In this document: positions 1 to 8,074 of the stretch, one piece after another | Layout of the letters: every line of letters starts with the position of its first letter | Position numbering within the stretch: position 1 is the stretch's first letter | DNA from: an uncultured Ruminococcus sp. | GTDB lineage: Bacteria; Bacillota; Clostridia; Oscillospirales; Acutalibacteraceae | Length of the DNA: 64,000 bases | Direction: 5' to 3' | Assembly: GCA_902799245.1 (NCBI GenBank) | Contig: CADBZY010000003.1 | Coordinates: 62,001 to 126,000, forward strand | Made by a program: the position numbers and the translations under genes | The notes under the pieces: generated by a model | What the model was told of the DNA's origin: nothing | Databases searched by the model: none | The model's input: only the letters and a program-made list of their open reading frames with translations

Positions 1-918
1 GTTGAAGCCCAGTGATTTGATGAGATCCGCGTCGGCTCTCTGCGCGGAGGCCGGCATGGCAAAACCCTCATAGGCGTAATTCTGCATACGGTTGATTCCG
101 ATGAGCTTTACCCGCTTGTTGTTGAGATAAAAGCCCTGTGCGTCAACTCTGACCTGACGGAAACCTATGGTATATTCCAGCTCGTCGCCGCCTGAAAGCG
201 ACACCTTGAAGGTATATAATTTCGGATTCTCAGGCGACCATGGAGTAATTTCCGCCGATACCGTCCACGACACGTGGTAATTCGGCTGTTCGGCGCGATA
301 TTGACAGGCGCCGAGGCGCTGTGTGCCGTCATAAAGCGCAAAGGTCAGCTTGCGCTCGCCTTCGCCGCCTATCTCGCCGGTGATGTCTAATTTCCAGCCC
401 TTTTCGGTGAGCATGGGATGGATAAACGTATCCTTGATATAAAGCTCCGGTACGCCCTCTATCCACACATCGCGATAAATTCCTCCATAGCTCAGGAAAT
501 CAACCGGTGCTCCGTAAGGAGGAGTGTCGGCGCGCTCGGTGGAATCGACTATAACGGTGAGCTTATTCTCGCTGTCAGTCAGCAGGTCGGTGATGTCCTC
601 ACTGAACCCCGTAAAACCGCCCTTGTGAGCAAACGCGGCTTTTTCGTTGATAAATACCGCAGCACAGCTCATGACACCGTCAAAGTGAAGAATGATTCTC
701 TTGCCCTCCATCTCGTCGGGAATGACAAAGAGCTTGCTGTACTGCACGATTTTGCTCTCATCCTCGCCGGTGTAATAGCTGTATTTGGATGTACCACTGT
801 TGTGGGGAACGTCCACCGGACGAAGGGTAGTGTCAAAGTTTTCGTTTTTGCTCTTTTTCGGGGAATAATCGGGGGTATATCGCCACCCGTAGTTGAGTCC
901 TGTCCTGAATCTTAACAT
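1..918 (-). CDS. Glycoside hydrolase family 2 (beta-galactosidase/beta-glucuronidase-like), partial
   Basis: The N-terminal 306 codons of a GH2 enzyme; the 3' end lies outside the window. The start is an ATG at 918 with a strong Shine-Dalgarno GGGAGG just upstream. The translation begins MLRFRTGLNYGWRYTP, then has the sugar-binding jelly-roll domain (VDVPHNSG; SYYTGEDES; FDGVMSCAAVFIN; SYGGIYRDVWIEG), followed by the immunoglobulin-like middle domain, and reaches the IGFRQVRVDAQGFYLN and KLIGINRMQ segments that precede the catalytic TIM barrel. The catalytic glutamates are not in the window, so the substrate (beta-galactoside, glucuronide or mannoside) cannot be fixed. It starts only 16 bases after the pyrE stop and has no terminator in between, so it probably shares the pyrE transcript, an odd pairing of sugar degradation with pyrimidine synthesis. 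Confidence 0.88.
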   Translation of the reverse strand, partial: MLRFRTGLNYGWRYTPDYSPKKSKNENFDTTLRPVDVPHNSGTSKYSYYTGEDESKIVQYSKLFVIPDEMEGKRIILHFDGVMSCAAVFINEKAAFAHKGGFTGFSEDITDLLTDSENKLTVIVDSTERADTPPYGAPVDFLSYGGIYRDVWIEGVPELYIKDTFIHPMLTEKGWKLDITGEIGGEGERKLTFALYDGTQRLGACQYRAEQPNYHVSWTVSAEITPWSPENPKLYTFKVSLSGGDELEYTIGFRQVRVDAQGFYLNNKRVKLIGINRMQNYAYEGFAMPASAQRADADLIKSLGFN

Positions 919-934
919 AATATCCTCCCAAAGA

Positions 935-1606
935 TTACTTAACGCAATACTGCTCCATGTAGGCTTCCATTCTCGCCTTCATTTCGTCGTCAATGTAAAT
1001 CTTTCCGTCAACGGGATTGTTGTGAAGTATTTCAATAATTTCCTTGACTGTGACGATCGGATATGTCACAATGCCGAATTCCTCATAGACCTCCTGAATG
1101 GCGGTCTTTTCGCCCTTGCCCTTTTCCATGCGGTCAACCGAGATGACCATGCCGGCGATCTCTATATCGGCGGCAGCCTTCAACACGGGAAGTGTTTCAC
1201 GGATCGCCGTTCCCGCGGTGATGACGTCTTCGACGATCAGCACGCGGTCGCCATCTTTCAGCTTGTATCCCACCATGGAGCCGCCTTCGCCGTGATCCTT
1301 GACTTCCTTGCGGTTGAAGCAGTAATTGATGTCGCGGTCAAACAAATTATTCATCGAGATACCGGCAGCGACTGCCAGCGGAATTCCCTTATAGGCAGGG
1401 CCGAAGAGCGCGTCGATTCTGCCTTCCACATGCTCCTGAATGTTGCGGGCGTAGTATTCGCCAAGCTTCGCCGCCTGTGCGCCGGTCTTGTAATTGCCTG
1501 TGTTGACAAAATAGGGCGTCTTTCTGCCGCTTTTGGTGGTGAAGTCGCCAAAAAGAAGAACGCCGGAGCGTACCATAAACTTAACAAAATCCTCTTTATA
1601 TGACAT
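935..1606 (-). CDS. pyrE: Orotate phosphoribosyltransferase
   Basis: A 223-residue cytoplasmic enzyme that joins orotate to PRPP to form OMP, the fifth step of UMP synthesis. Family marks are GDFTTKSGRKTPYFVN near the N-terminus, FGPAYKGIPLAVAAG, a NRKEVKDHGEGG catalytic loop and the PRPP-binding segment VLIVEDVITAGTAIRE. Length fits the family. The ATG has the ribosome site CGGAGG about 10 bases upstream and a consensus promoter sits about 40 bases ahead, so this is the first gene of its transcript. The product would be used by PyrF, encoded at 17067-17987 in another operon. Confidence 0.96.
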   Translation of the reverse strand: MSYKEDFVKFMVRSGVLLFGDFTTKSGRKTPYFVNTGNYKTGAQAAKLGEYYARNIQEHVEGRIDALFGPAYKGIPLAVAAGISMNNLFDRDINYCFNRKEVKDHGEGGSMVGYKLKDGDRVLIVEDVITAGTAIRETLPVLKAAADIEIAGMVISVDRMEKGKGEKTAIQEVYEEFGIVTYPIVTVKEIIEILHNNPVDGKIYIDDEMKARMEAYMEQYCVK

Positions 1607-1646
1607 TTTTGTATTCCTCCGTTGGAAAAAAATATTATTCTAAATT

Positions 1647-1675
1647 ATTATAGCATTAATGCCACTCTATTTCAA
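1647..1675 (-). promoter_or_regulatory. Sigma-A type promoter of pyrE
   Basis: On the minus strand TTGAAA (1670-1675) is followed after 17 bases by TATAAT (1647-1652). The predicted start of transcription is about 1640, giving a leader of roughly 35 bases, too short for an attenuator. Confidence 0.75.
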
Positions 1676-1743
1676 GTATTAATTTGAAAAGAAAAGCCGA
1701 CAGGATTAACCGGAGTCTTTCCCGCCGACTGATAATGATGAAA

Positions 1744-2406
1744 TTATTCCGCGTATTCGCCGTTGTAATTGACCAGCACGGCGCTGACAACGCCGTTAAT
1801 GGTGAGCAGCTTCTCCACAAAGTCGCTGTCCGCAACCTTTGTATTGACCTCAGCAATCATCTCAATGCCGCCCTTTGAAACAGATTTGTTTCTGACCTTT
1901 CCGCCGGCAGCCTTCAAAGCGCTTTCGACCGGAGCGGAGCTGCCGTGCTTGTAGCGCACGATGATCAGATACATCTTGTCCTTCTTCTTGAGAGAGGACA
2001 TAATAAAGCAAAGCACAGCGATGACCGCCACACAGATCAGAGCAAATAGATACTGTTGCGCACCCACAATAATGCCCATGGAAATCGCCCAGAAAAGATA
2101 CATGATGTCCACGGGATCCTTGATAACCGTGCGGAAACGGATAATGGACAGCGCGCCGACCATGCCAAGCGACAGAACGACATTGGAACTGATCGTCATA
2201 ATAATGACCGCCGTGATGACCACCATGAGAAGCAGCGACATATTGAAGCTGCTGCTGTACATGACGCCGGAAAAGGTTCTTTTATAGACAACAAAGATGA
2301 CCAGACCGATCGCAATAGCAATTCCCAATGTAATGAGCGCATCCAAAGGAGAAATACTGCCAACCTGACTTAAAAATTTGCTTTTGAAAATATCACTGAA
2401 ATTCAT
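1744..2406 (-). CDS. DUF4956 domain membrane protein
   Basis: A 220-residue membrane protein of the DUF4956 family. Three to four hydrophobic segments are visible (about residues 22-40, 55-72, 78-90, 100-132), with the family-typical stretch GMVGALSIIRFRTVIKDPVD between them, and a soluble C-terminal domain of about 80 residues that resembles a small alpha-beta (ACT-like) fold. The ATG overlaps the stop codon of the upstream VTC-domain gene (TAATG), so the two are translationally coupled. DUF4956 genes are known to sit next to VTC-domain polyphosphate polymerase genes; a role in membrane handling of polyphosphate is inferred from this context only. Confidence 0.85.
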   Translation of the reverse strand: MNFSDIFKSKFLSQVGSISPLDALITLGIAIAIGLVIFVVYKRTFSGVMYSSSFNMSLLLMVVITAVIIMTISSNVVLSLGMVGALSIIRFRTVIKDPVDIMYLFWAISMGIIVGAQQYLFALICVAVIAVLCFIMSSLKKKDKMYLIIVRYKHGSSAPVESALKAAGGKVRNKSVSKGGIEMIAEVNTKVADSDFVEKLLTINGVVSAVLVNYNGEYAE

Positions 2407-3146
2407 TAAAATACATCCTTTCCTAAATAATTAGCCTGCGCAATGCAGCACATAGCGTATTTCGACTGCGACGACTGCCATCTGCCGAGAGGCTTCAGCA
2501 ATTTCTTTATGAAATCCGGAAGATAATCGTCATATTTGACTTCAAGAATCATACATCCCTCTTCATATGCGGGAACAGTGACCAGCTCCGGATCAAATAT
2601 ATCGCCCAGAGCATCTCCAGCCCGCAGATTCATGTCAAAGGTCATTCGCACATTGCCTTCATTGCAGATAAAAACCTCCCGGTCATAATCAACGACAACC
2701 TGCGGCAAAAGTATCTTCGTGGCATTGTCAATGTAAGCCATTCTCAGAGCCTTGCGCTTGCCTTCATCAGAATTTGAAATAATCATGTCGCTTACAAATT
2801 CATAATCTCCCTGCACAAGGCTTTTAAACTCCTCCATGCTGACGGTGTCGGAAACCTTTGATATGCAGCTGTCATACTTGTCCTTTATTTCAAACTTGAT
2901 GATCTCATCGCTCAGGTCGTAGATTCGTATCCGGTACTTGCGCCGTCTGTTCCAGCCGTCCATCTTCTGATTGTAATTCGACAGCATAACGTCGTCAAGA
3001 TAAAGGCTTCTGATAAAATATCTGCCGTTGTCTCCGTGCTCGTCATGACGCATAAATACTTTTGCGCGTGTTTTCAGCTCGTAATAATCGCGCAGGGAGA
3101 TGATGTATTTCAGCTCATGCCTCAGTCCGCGGTTTTTGTATTGCAA
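2406..3146 (-). CDS. VTC-domain protein (polyphosphate polymerase-like)
   Basis: A 246-residue protein with the VTC domain, the catalytic tunnel fold first known from the yeast vacuolar polyphosphate polymerase. Visible marks are RHELKYIIS at the start, YFIRSLYLDD, RRKYRIRIYD, KFEIKDKYDSCISK, VVDYDREVF, VRMTFDMNLRA, MILEVKYDDYLPDFI and a C-terminal SKYAMC, which together hold the basic and acidic residues that line the tunnel. The start is chosen as TTG at 3146 because AGAAGG lies just upstream and a consensus promoter lies at 3214-3241; a longer reading frame from further upstream would begin before the promoter and run into the nadE start. It is coupled to the DUF4956 gene. Polyphosphate as product is a family-based inference. 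Confidence 0.82.
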   Translation of the reverse strand: MQYKNRGLRHELKYIISLRDYYELKTRAKVFMRHDEHGDNGRYFIRSLYLDDVMLSNYNQKMDGWNRRRKYRIRIYDLSDEIIKFEIKDKYDSCISKVSDTVSMEEFKSLVQGDYEFVSDMIISNSDEGKRKALRMAYIDNATKILLPQVVVDYDREVFICNEGNVRMTFDMNLRAGDALGDIFDPELVTVPAYEEGCMILEVKYDDYLPDFIKKLLKPLGRWQSSQSKYAMCCIAQANYLGKDVF

Positions 3147-3213
3147 AAATATCACCTTCTTACGGCATACCGTTTCTTTTTTTAGAACCGAATGACAGTC
3201 CTGAATATTTTTT

Positions 3214-3241
3214 ATTCTACCATATAATGCAAAAAAGTCAA
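3214..3241 (-). promoter_or_regulatory. Promoter of the VTC-DUF4956 operon
   Basis: Minus-strand TTGACT (3236-3241), 16-base spacer, TAGAAT (3214-3219). It decides the TTG start of the VTC gene, because an in-frame ATG about 140 bases upstream of that start would lie ahead of the transcript. Confidence 0.7.
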
Positions 3242-3308
3242 TAAAGCTTTGGGCTTTTTTATCGGTTAAATGTAAATATTTTTTCATCGGATAGTCTACA
3301 AAAAAACA

Positions 3309-3337
3309 TTGCCAAACAGTATTGTTTGTTGTATAAT
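3309..3337 (+). promoter_or_regulatory. Promoter of nadE
   Basis: TTGCCA (3309-3314), 17-base spacer, TATAAT (3332-3337). It is divergent from the VTC promoter, with about 70 bases between the two -35 boxes. Confidence 0.72.
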
Positions 3338-3372
3338 AAACGCATAATTCATTACAGCAAGGATTGAAACAT

Positions 3373-5307
3373 ATGCATGACGGATTTATAAAGATCGCCG
3401 TCGGCGTGCCGGAGATAGCTCTCGGCGACTGCCAGACCAACGCGGAAAGAATCATTGCAATGGCGCGTGAAATGAGCACGGCAGGCGTTAAGCTCGCCGT
3501 ATTCACCGAACTCGGAGTGACAGGCTACACCCTCGAGGATTTGTTCTTGCAGCAGACCCTTCTGAACGCCGCTGAAAATGCGCTGTCCCGCATCATCAAG
3601 GAGACAAAAGAGCTTGACATGCTGTTGGCCGTGGGTGTTCCCGTGCCTGTCGGCTGTTCGCTCTACAACTGCGCCGCTTTCATCAACAAAGGAAAGCTGT
3701 TGGCACTCGTGCCGAAAACACATATTCCCACCTATTCGGAATTCTACGAGGGAAGACGTTTTTCTTCTTCACCGGATAAAGGCTTTTTTATCACCTACGT
3801 CGGACAAAAGGTGTTTCTCGGTCAGGGATTGCTCCGCTGCTCCGACATGCCGGAACTGATTGTCGCCGCCGAAATCTGCGAGGACGCGTGGGTTCCCTGT
3901 CCTCCTTCCGTCGGATTGGCGCAGGCAGGCGCTAACGTGATATGCAATCTCTCCTGCTCCAATGAGCTGATCGGCAAATCGGAATACCGCCGTTCCATCA
4001 TCAAAGGGCTTTCCGGCAGTCTGGTCTGCGCCTACGCCTATTGCAGCGCCGGTGACGGCGAATCGACAACCGATCTGGTGTTCTCGGGTCACTGCATGAT
4101 CTGTGAGAATGCCGCCATGCTGGCACAGCAGCGATGGAGCACCGGCACATTCATCACGGCGGACATTGACGTGCAGCGCATCAACGCCGACCGCCGCAGA
4201 ATGTCCACCTTTAAGGCGGTTGCTTCCGAGCAATACCCGATGATCGGAGAATTCAATCTTTCCGTAACCGAAACCAAGCTGGAACGCCGCTTTTCTCCCA
4301 CGCCCTTCGTACCCTCCGACAAGGCAAACCTTGAAGAACGCTGCAAGGAAATCATCCACATTCAAAGCGCCGGCTTACAGCGCCGTTTAAAGGGCGCTCA
4401 TGCTGACCACGCGGTGATCGGTCTTTCCGGCGGCCTGGACTCCACACTCGCCTACCTCGTCACGGTGGACGCCTTTAAAAATCTCGGTCTGCCCCTGGAA
4501 AATGTCGTCGCTCTGACAATGCCCTGCTTCGGCACCACCTCCCGCACCAAGTCCAACGCGCAGAAGATGGCGGAGGCGATCGGCACATCCTTCAAGGAAG
4601 TTGACATTCACGCCGCCGTGCAGCAGCATTTCTCGGACATAGGACACGATGGCGTCACCACCGACGTGACATACGAGAATTCACAGGCGCGCATGAGAAC
4701 GCTCATTCTGATGAATACCGCCAACAAGTGCGGAGGTCTTGTCATCGGTACAGGCGACCTTTCCGAGCTGGCTCTCGGCTGGGCAACCTACAACGGCGAT
4801 CATATGTCTATGTACGGCGTCAACGCGGGCGTTCCTAAAACGCTTGTGCGCTATCTCGTCGGCTATTTCGCTTCGGTTTCCGAGGAACCACTTAAGTCCG
4901 TTCTTTACGACGTGCTTGACACGCCTGTCAGCCCGGAACTGCTGCCGCCGGAGGAAAACGGCGAAATCGCACAGCGCACCGAGGATATTGTCGGTCCCTA
5001 TGAGCTGCACGATTTCTTTATGTACTACATCATGCGCTTCGGCTTCCCGCCGCATAAGATTTACCGCATAGCCGTTCAGACGTTCGAAGGAAGATATTCG
5101 CCCGAGATCATCAAAAAATGGCTGATCAATTTTGTGCGCCGCTTCTTCACCCAGCAGTTCAAGCGCAGCTGTCTGCCCGACGGCCCCAAAGTGGGCAGCG
5201 CCGCCATTTCTCCGAGAGGCGACTGGCGTATGCCGTCCGACGCGCTCTATGCGGAATGGCTCCGCGACGCCGAAAACGTGGGACACTTTCCAAAGCGTAA
5301 ACTATAA
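3373..5307 (+). CDS. nadE: Glutamine-dependent NAD+ synthetase
   Basis: A 644-residue two-domain enzyme that amidates nicotinic acid adenine dinucleotide to NAD+, using ammonia released from glutamine. The N-terminal nitrilase-like glutaminase domain (about residues 1-270) carries the catalytic Glu of FTELGVTGYTLEDLF, Lys in PKTHIPTYSEFYEGR and Cys in AAEICEDAW. The C-terminal synthetase domain has the pyrophosphate-binding SGGLDSTLAY loop. Length fits the two-domain form. The ATG at 3373 has AAGGA nine bases upstream; a TTG nine bases earlier would touch that site and is rejected. It is a single-gene unit with its own promoter. Confidence 0.95.
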   Translation: MHDGFIKIAVGVPEIALGDCQTNAERIIAMAREMSTAGVKLAVFTELGVTGYTLEDLFLQQTLLNAAENALSRIIKETKELDMLLAVGVPVPVGCSLYNCAAFINKGKLLALVPKTHIPTYSEFYEGRRFSSSPDKGFFITYVGQKVFLGQGLLRCSDMPELIVAAEICEDAWVPCPPSVGLAQAGANVICNLSCSNELIGKSEYRRSIIKGLSGSLVCAYAYCSAGDGESTTDLVFSGHCMICENAAMLAQQRWSTGTFITADIDVQRINADRRRMSTFKAVASEQYPMIGEFNLSVTETKLERRFSPTPFVPSDKANLEERCKEIIHIQSAGLQRRLKGAHADHAVIGLSGGLDSTLAYLVTVDAFKNLGLPLENVVALTMPCFGTTSRTKSNAQKMAEAIGTSFKEVDIHAAVQQHFSDIGHDGVTTDVTYENSQARMRTLILMNTANKCGGLVIGTGDLSELALGWATYNGDHMSMYGVNAGVPKTLVRYLVGYFASVSEEPLKSVLYDVLDTPVSPELLPPEENGEIAQRTEDIVGPYELHDFFMYYIMRFGFPPHKIYRIAVQTFEGRYSPEIIKKWLINFVRRFFTQQFKRSCLPDGPKVGSAAISPRGDWRMPSDALYAEWLRDAENVGHFPKRKL

Positions 5308-5604
5308 TTGAAATTTTTAAAATTTTGAAAATAATGCAATAATACCGCCGTTTCGGGCAAAAATAATCTATATCATATTGACAAATTCAGCGCTTTGTGG
5401 TACAATATTTTGCGGGAATAAAGTCCTCCCGTGGGATTTCCGGAACGCTCGTCAAGCCCGCTCCATTCATCTTTTTGGCGCGTATTTGAAAGAAGCTGAT
5501 GACTCCTGCGAAATATCAAAGCAGAAGCTGTCAGCTTTTTCTGTCAAACGGACATACCACAGCGGATCACAGACTCAAAAACTTTACTAAGGAGGAAGAC
5601 TTTT
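5308..5604 (+). promoter_or_regulatory. Promoter and long structured leader of the NifU-like/GGGtGRT operon
   Basis: A perfect sigma-A promoter TTGACA (5378-5383), 17-base spacer, TACAAT (5401-5406) predicts transcription from about 5413, leaving a leader of about 190 bases. The leader can fold: GCGGG at its very start pairs with CCCGC near 5457-5462, and CAGAAGCT pairs with AGCT...TTCTG around 5521-5545. The ribosome site AAGGAGG lies near 5590. No known riboswitch class was recognised. Confidence 0.6.
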
Positions 5605-6297
5605 ATGGTCTATTCAAAAGAAGTAACAGAAATGTGTCCTGTCCATCAGGGCGTACACCATGGCGCTGCTCCCATTCCCGAAGAGGCAAAATGGGTCAAG
5701 GCACGCGACGTGAAGGACATTTCCGGCTACACACACGGTATCGGCTGGTGCGCACCGCAGCAGGGCACCTGCAAGCTCTCTCTCAACGTCAAGGAGGGCA
5801 TTATTCAGGAGGCATTGCTTGAGACAATCGGCTGCTCCGGCATGACTCATTCCGCAGCTATGGCAGCGGAAATTCTTCCCGGACTCACCGTTATGGAAGC
5901 TCTCAACACCGACCTGGTTTGCGATGCTATCAACACCGCTATGAGAGAGCTTTTCCTCCAGATCGTTTACGGCCGCACACAGAGCGCATTCTCTGAGGAC
6001 GGTCTCCAGATCGGCGCAGGTCTTGAGGACCTCGGCAAAGGCGCAAGATCCATGGTCGCCACCACTTACGGCACCGTTTCCAAGGGTCCCCGTTACCTCG
6101 AACTGACAGACGGCTACATCACCGACCTCGCACTTGACGAGGACGACGAGATCATCGGCTACAAGTATGTCAACTTCGGCAAGATGATGGACTTCATCAA
6201 GAAGGGCGACGACGCGAACACCGCTATCCAGAAGGCTTCCGGTCAGTACGGCCGCGTGGCTGACGCCGTCAGATTCATCGATCCCAGAAAAGAATAA
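5605..6297 (+). CDS. NifU/IscU-like iron-sulfur cluster scaffold protein
   Basis: A 230-residue protein whose middle resembles the NifU/IscU scaffold domain on which Fe-S clusters are built. Cysteines that could be ligands are C56 (QQGTCKL), C77 (IGCSGMTHSAAMA) and C106 (LVCDAI), placed in the order expected for the three scaffold cysteines; C11 and C49 are additional. The N-terminal 45 residues and the C-terminal 90 residues do not match the short housekeeping IscU. It starts with a strong AAGGAGG site and is followed 19 bases later by the GGGtGRT gene, so the two form an operon. Its cluster type and recipient protein are unknown; assignment as scaffold follows family naming. Confidence 0.8.
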   Translation: MVYSKEVTEMCPVHQGVHHGAAPIPEEAKWVKARDVKDISGYTHGIGWCAPQQGTCKLSLNVKEGIIQEALLETIGCSGMTHSAAMAAEILPGLTVMEALNTDLVCDAINTAMRELFLQIVYGRTQSAFSEDGLQIGAGLEDLGKGARSMVATTYGTVSKGPRYLELTDGYITDLALDEDDEIIGYKYVNFGKMMDFIKKGDDANTAIQKASGQYGRVADAVRFIDPRKE

Positions 6298-6316
6298 TCA
6301 GAGGAGGTAATGCACA

Positions 6317-7336
6317 ATGATTACATTTGAATCCTACGACAGAAGAGAAAAACAGATTCTCGCAAAACTTGCCGAGTACGGCATCGGTTCCATCGAGGAA
6401 GCCGAGCAGATCACCAAGGACGCAGGTCTCGACGTTTATCACATGGTTGAAAACATTCAGCCCATCTGCTTTGAGAACGCAAAGTGGGCTTACACGGTAG
6501 GCGCAGCCATCGCCATCAAGAAGAACTGCCGCAAGGCTTCCGACGCTGCCGCAGCCATCGGTGAAGGTCTTCAGTCCTTCTGCATTCCCGGTTCCGTTGC
6601 AGACCGCCGCAAGGTCGGTCTCGGCCACGGCAACCTCGGCAAGATGCTCCTCGAAGAGGATACCGAGTGCTTTGCATTCCTCGCAGGTCATGAATCCTTC
6701 GCAGCTGCTGAAGGCGCCATCGGTATTGCGGACAAGGCCAACAAAGTTCGCCAGAAACCCCTCCGCGTTATCCTCAACGGTCTGGGCAAAGACGCCGCTC
6801 AGATCATCTCCAGAATCAACGGCTTCACCTATGTGGAGACTGAGTACGATTATCACACCGGCGAGCTGAAGGAAGTCTTCCGCAAGTGCTATTCCAAGGA
6901 TCCCGCAAGCCCGAGAGCAAAGGTCAACTGCTACGGCGCGAACGACGTTCAGGAAGGCGTTGCCATCATGTGGAAGGAGAACGTTGACGTTTCCATCACC
7001 GGTAACTCCACCAACCCGACCAGATTCCAGCATCCCGTTGCCGGCACCTACAAGAAGGAGCGCATCGAGGCTGGCAAGAAGTACTTCTCCGTTGCTTCCG
7101 GCGGCGGCACAGGCCGTACACTCCATCCCGACAACATGGCGGCTGGCCCTGCTTCCTACGGCATGACCGATACCCTCGGCAGAATGCATTCCGACGCTCA
7201 GTTCGCAGGTTCCTCCTCCGTTCCGGCTCACGTTGAAATGATGGGTCTGATCGGCGCAGGCAACAACCCCATGGTCGGTATGACTGTTTCCGTAGCCGTT
7301 TCCATTGAAGAGGCTGCAAAGGCTGGCAAGTTCTGA
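6317..7336 (+). CDS. GGGtGRT family protein
   Basis: A 339-residue cytoplasmic protein of the family named after its glycine-rich motif, seen here as SGGGTGRTLHPDN at about residues 257-269. No signal peptide or membrane segment is visible. Other conserved-looking segments are GSVADRRKVGLGHGNLGKM, FAFLAGHESFAAAEGA and FAGSSSVPAHVEMMGLIGAGNNP, which are rich in glycine and histidine as in an enzyme active site. The family has no assigned reaction that I know of. It has a GGAGG ribosome site 10 bases upstream and is coupled in an operon with the NifU-like gene, so an Fe-S or sulfur-related role is plausible but only inferred. A strong terminator follows. Confidence 0.85.
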   Translation: MITFESYDRREKQILAKLAEYGIGSIEEAEQITKDAGLDVYHMVENIQPICFENAKWAYTVGAAIAIKKNCRKASDAAAAIGEGLQSFCIPGSVADRRKVGLGHGNLGKMLLEEDTECFAFLAGHESFAAAEGAIGIADKANKVRQKPLRVILNGLGKDAAQIISRINGFTYVETEYDYHTGELKEVFRKCYSKDPASPRAKVNCYGANDVQEGVAIMWKENVDVSITGNSTNPTRFQHPVAGTYKKERIEAGKKYFSVASGGGTGRTLHPDNMAAGPASYGMTDTLGRMHSDAQFAGSSSVPAHVEMMGLIGAGNNPMVGMTVSVAVSIEEAAKAGKF

Positions 7337-7374
7337 TTCTATTAGATTTTCAGCCAATCATTGATTGATTTTTT

Positions 7375-7420
7375 ACAGGCGTCAGGAAACCGTGAAAACG
7401 GAGACTTGACGCCTGTTTTG
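7375..7420 (+). terminator. Intrinsic terminator after the GGGtGRT gene
   Basis: ACAGGCGTCA (7375-7384) pairs perfectly with TGACGCCTGT (7407-7416); the 22-base loop holds a second small hairpin (CCGT/ACGG). A short T run follows. Confidence 0.8.
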
Positions 7421-7440
7421 TCAAGAATAGGAGAATAAAG

Positions 7441-7580
7441 CATAGCGCAGCGCTAACAAGCGAGCGAATGCGAGCGTGGGAGTCCAGGGGGAACTTGTTC
7501 CTCCTGGCGGGTGCAGGGCAGGTGCCCTGCCGGGATAGTTTTTTCGCTTTTCAAGCGAAAAAACAGGGGCAGCGCCCCTC
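7441..7580. repeat. Cluster of consecutive intergenic palindromes
   Basis: Six inverted repeats lie almost head to tail: AGCGC-A-GCGCT (7444-7454), AGCGAGCGAATGCGAGCG (7459-7476), a stem around GGGAAC/GTTCC (7484-7507), GCAGGGCA/TGCCCTGC (7513-7530), a 12-bp stem GTTTTTTCGCTT/AAGCGAAAAAAC (7538-7564) and GGGGC-AGC-GCCCC (7566-7578). The second module recurs exactly at 12135-12152. This fits a dispersed intergenic repeat family. The remaining bases 7581-7755 hold no gene that I can see. Confidence 0.6.
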
Positions 7581-7755
7581 GCTGAAATGCACTTCGATTC
7601 AAAACGGACTCGGGCGCAACAGATATGGTAAAAGCTAAATTATTCCTTTGCCCCCAATTGAGAATAAAGTCCCTTCTTTAAACCTCCAACTTCCCATGTT
7701 TTCGATGTTTATCAACTTTTCCATACGATTTTTTCAAGAAGAAGGTGAATAACAA

Positions 7756-7986
7756 ATGCATTATCAAGCAAGCGATGACCTGCTGAAGCCGTATGTCGAT
7801 CTTGTGCGCAGCAAAGATGAAACCAAAGACAAGGTATTGTCACTGACAAAATCCCATAACGGTCTTTTAAAGAATTTCTGCATCTACGTCAAAGACGTGT
7901 TGTCTGAAACGGATCATTCTTTGGACGATGACACAATCAATAGAATTGCCTGTATTGTGCTGTCTACGTACGGATTTTATTTTTGA
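7756..7986 (+). CDS. Small hypothetical protein upstream of the nucleotidyltransferases
   Basis: A 76-residue ORF beginning MHYQASDDLLKPYVDLV, with AGAAGG ten bases before the ATG, so translation is plausible. The protein is soluble, mixed charge, probably helical, and ends in STYGFYF. I do not recognise a family. It lies about 90 bases before the first of two nucleotidyltransferase genes on the same strand, with no terminator between, so it may belong to that operon. It could also be the remnant of a longer gene; the intergenic repeat cluster just upstream is a typical spot for decay. Confidence 0.45.
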   Translation: MHYQASDDLLKPYVDLVRSKDETKDKVLSLTKSHNGLLKNFCIYVKDVLSETDHSLDDDTINRIACIVLSTYGFYF

Positions 7987-8074
7987 TATTATTTATCACT
8001 GTTGAATGCCTATGCAATATTCTATTGGTTTGAGTATCAAAAGAAGGATTACAGAGAAAAGGGGTGAGATGCAA

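Noticed and set aside
3147..3506. Upstream extension of the VTC gene
   Set aside because: It would begin inside nadE and before the mapped promoter pattern at 3214-3241; residues there show no similarity to the family.
7441..7580. CRISPR array
   Set aside because: The repeats are different palindromes, not one repeat with regular spacers, and no cas gene is present.
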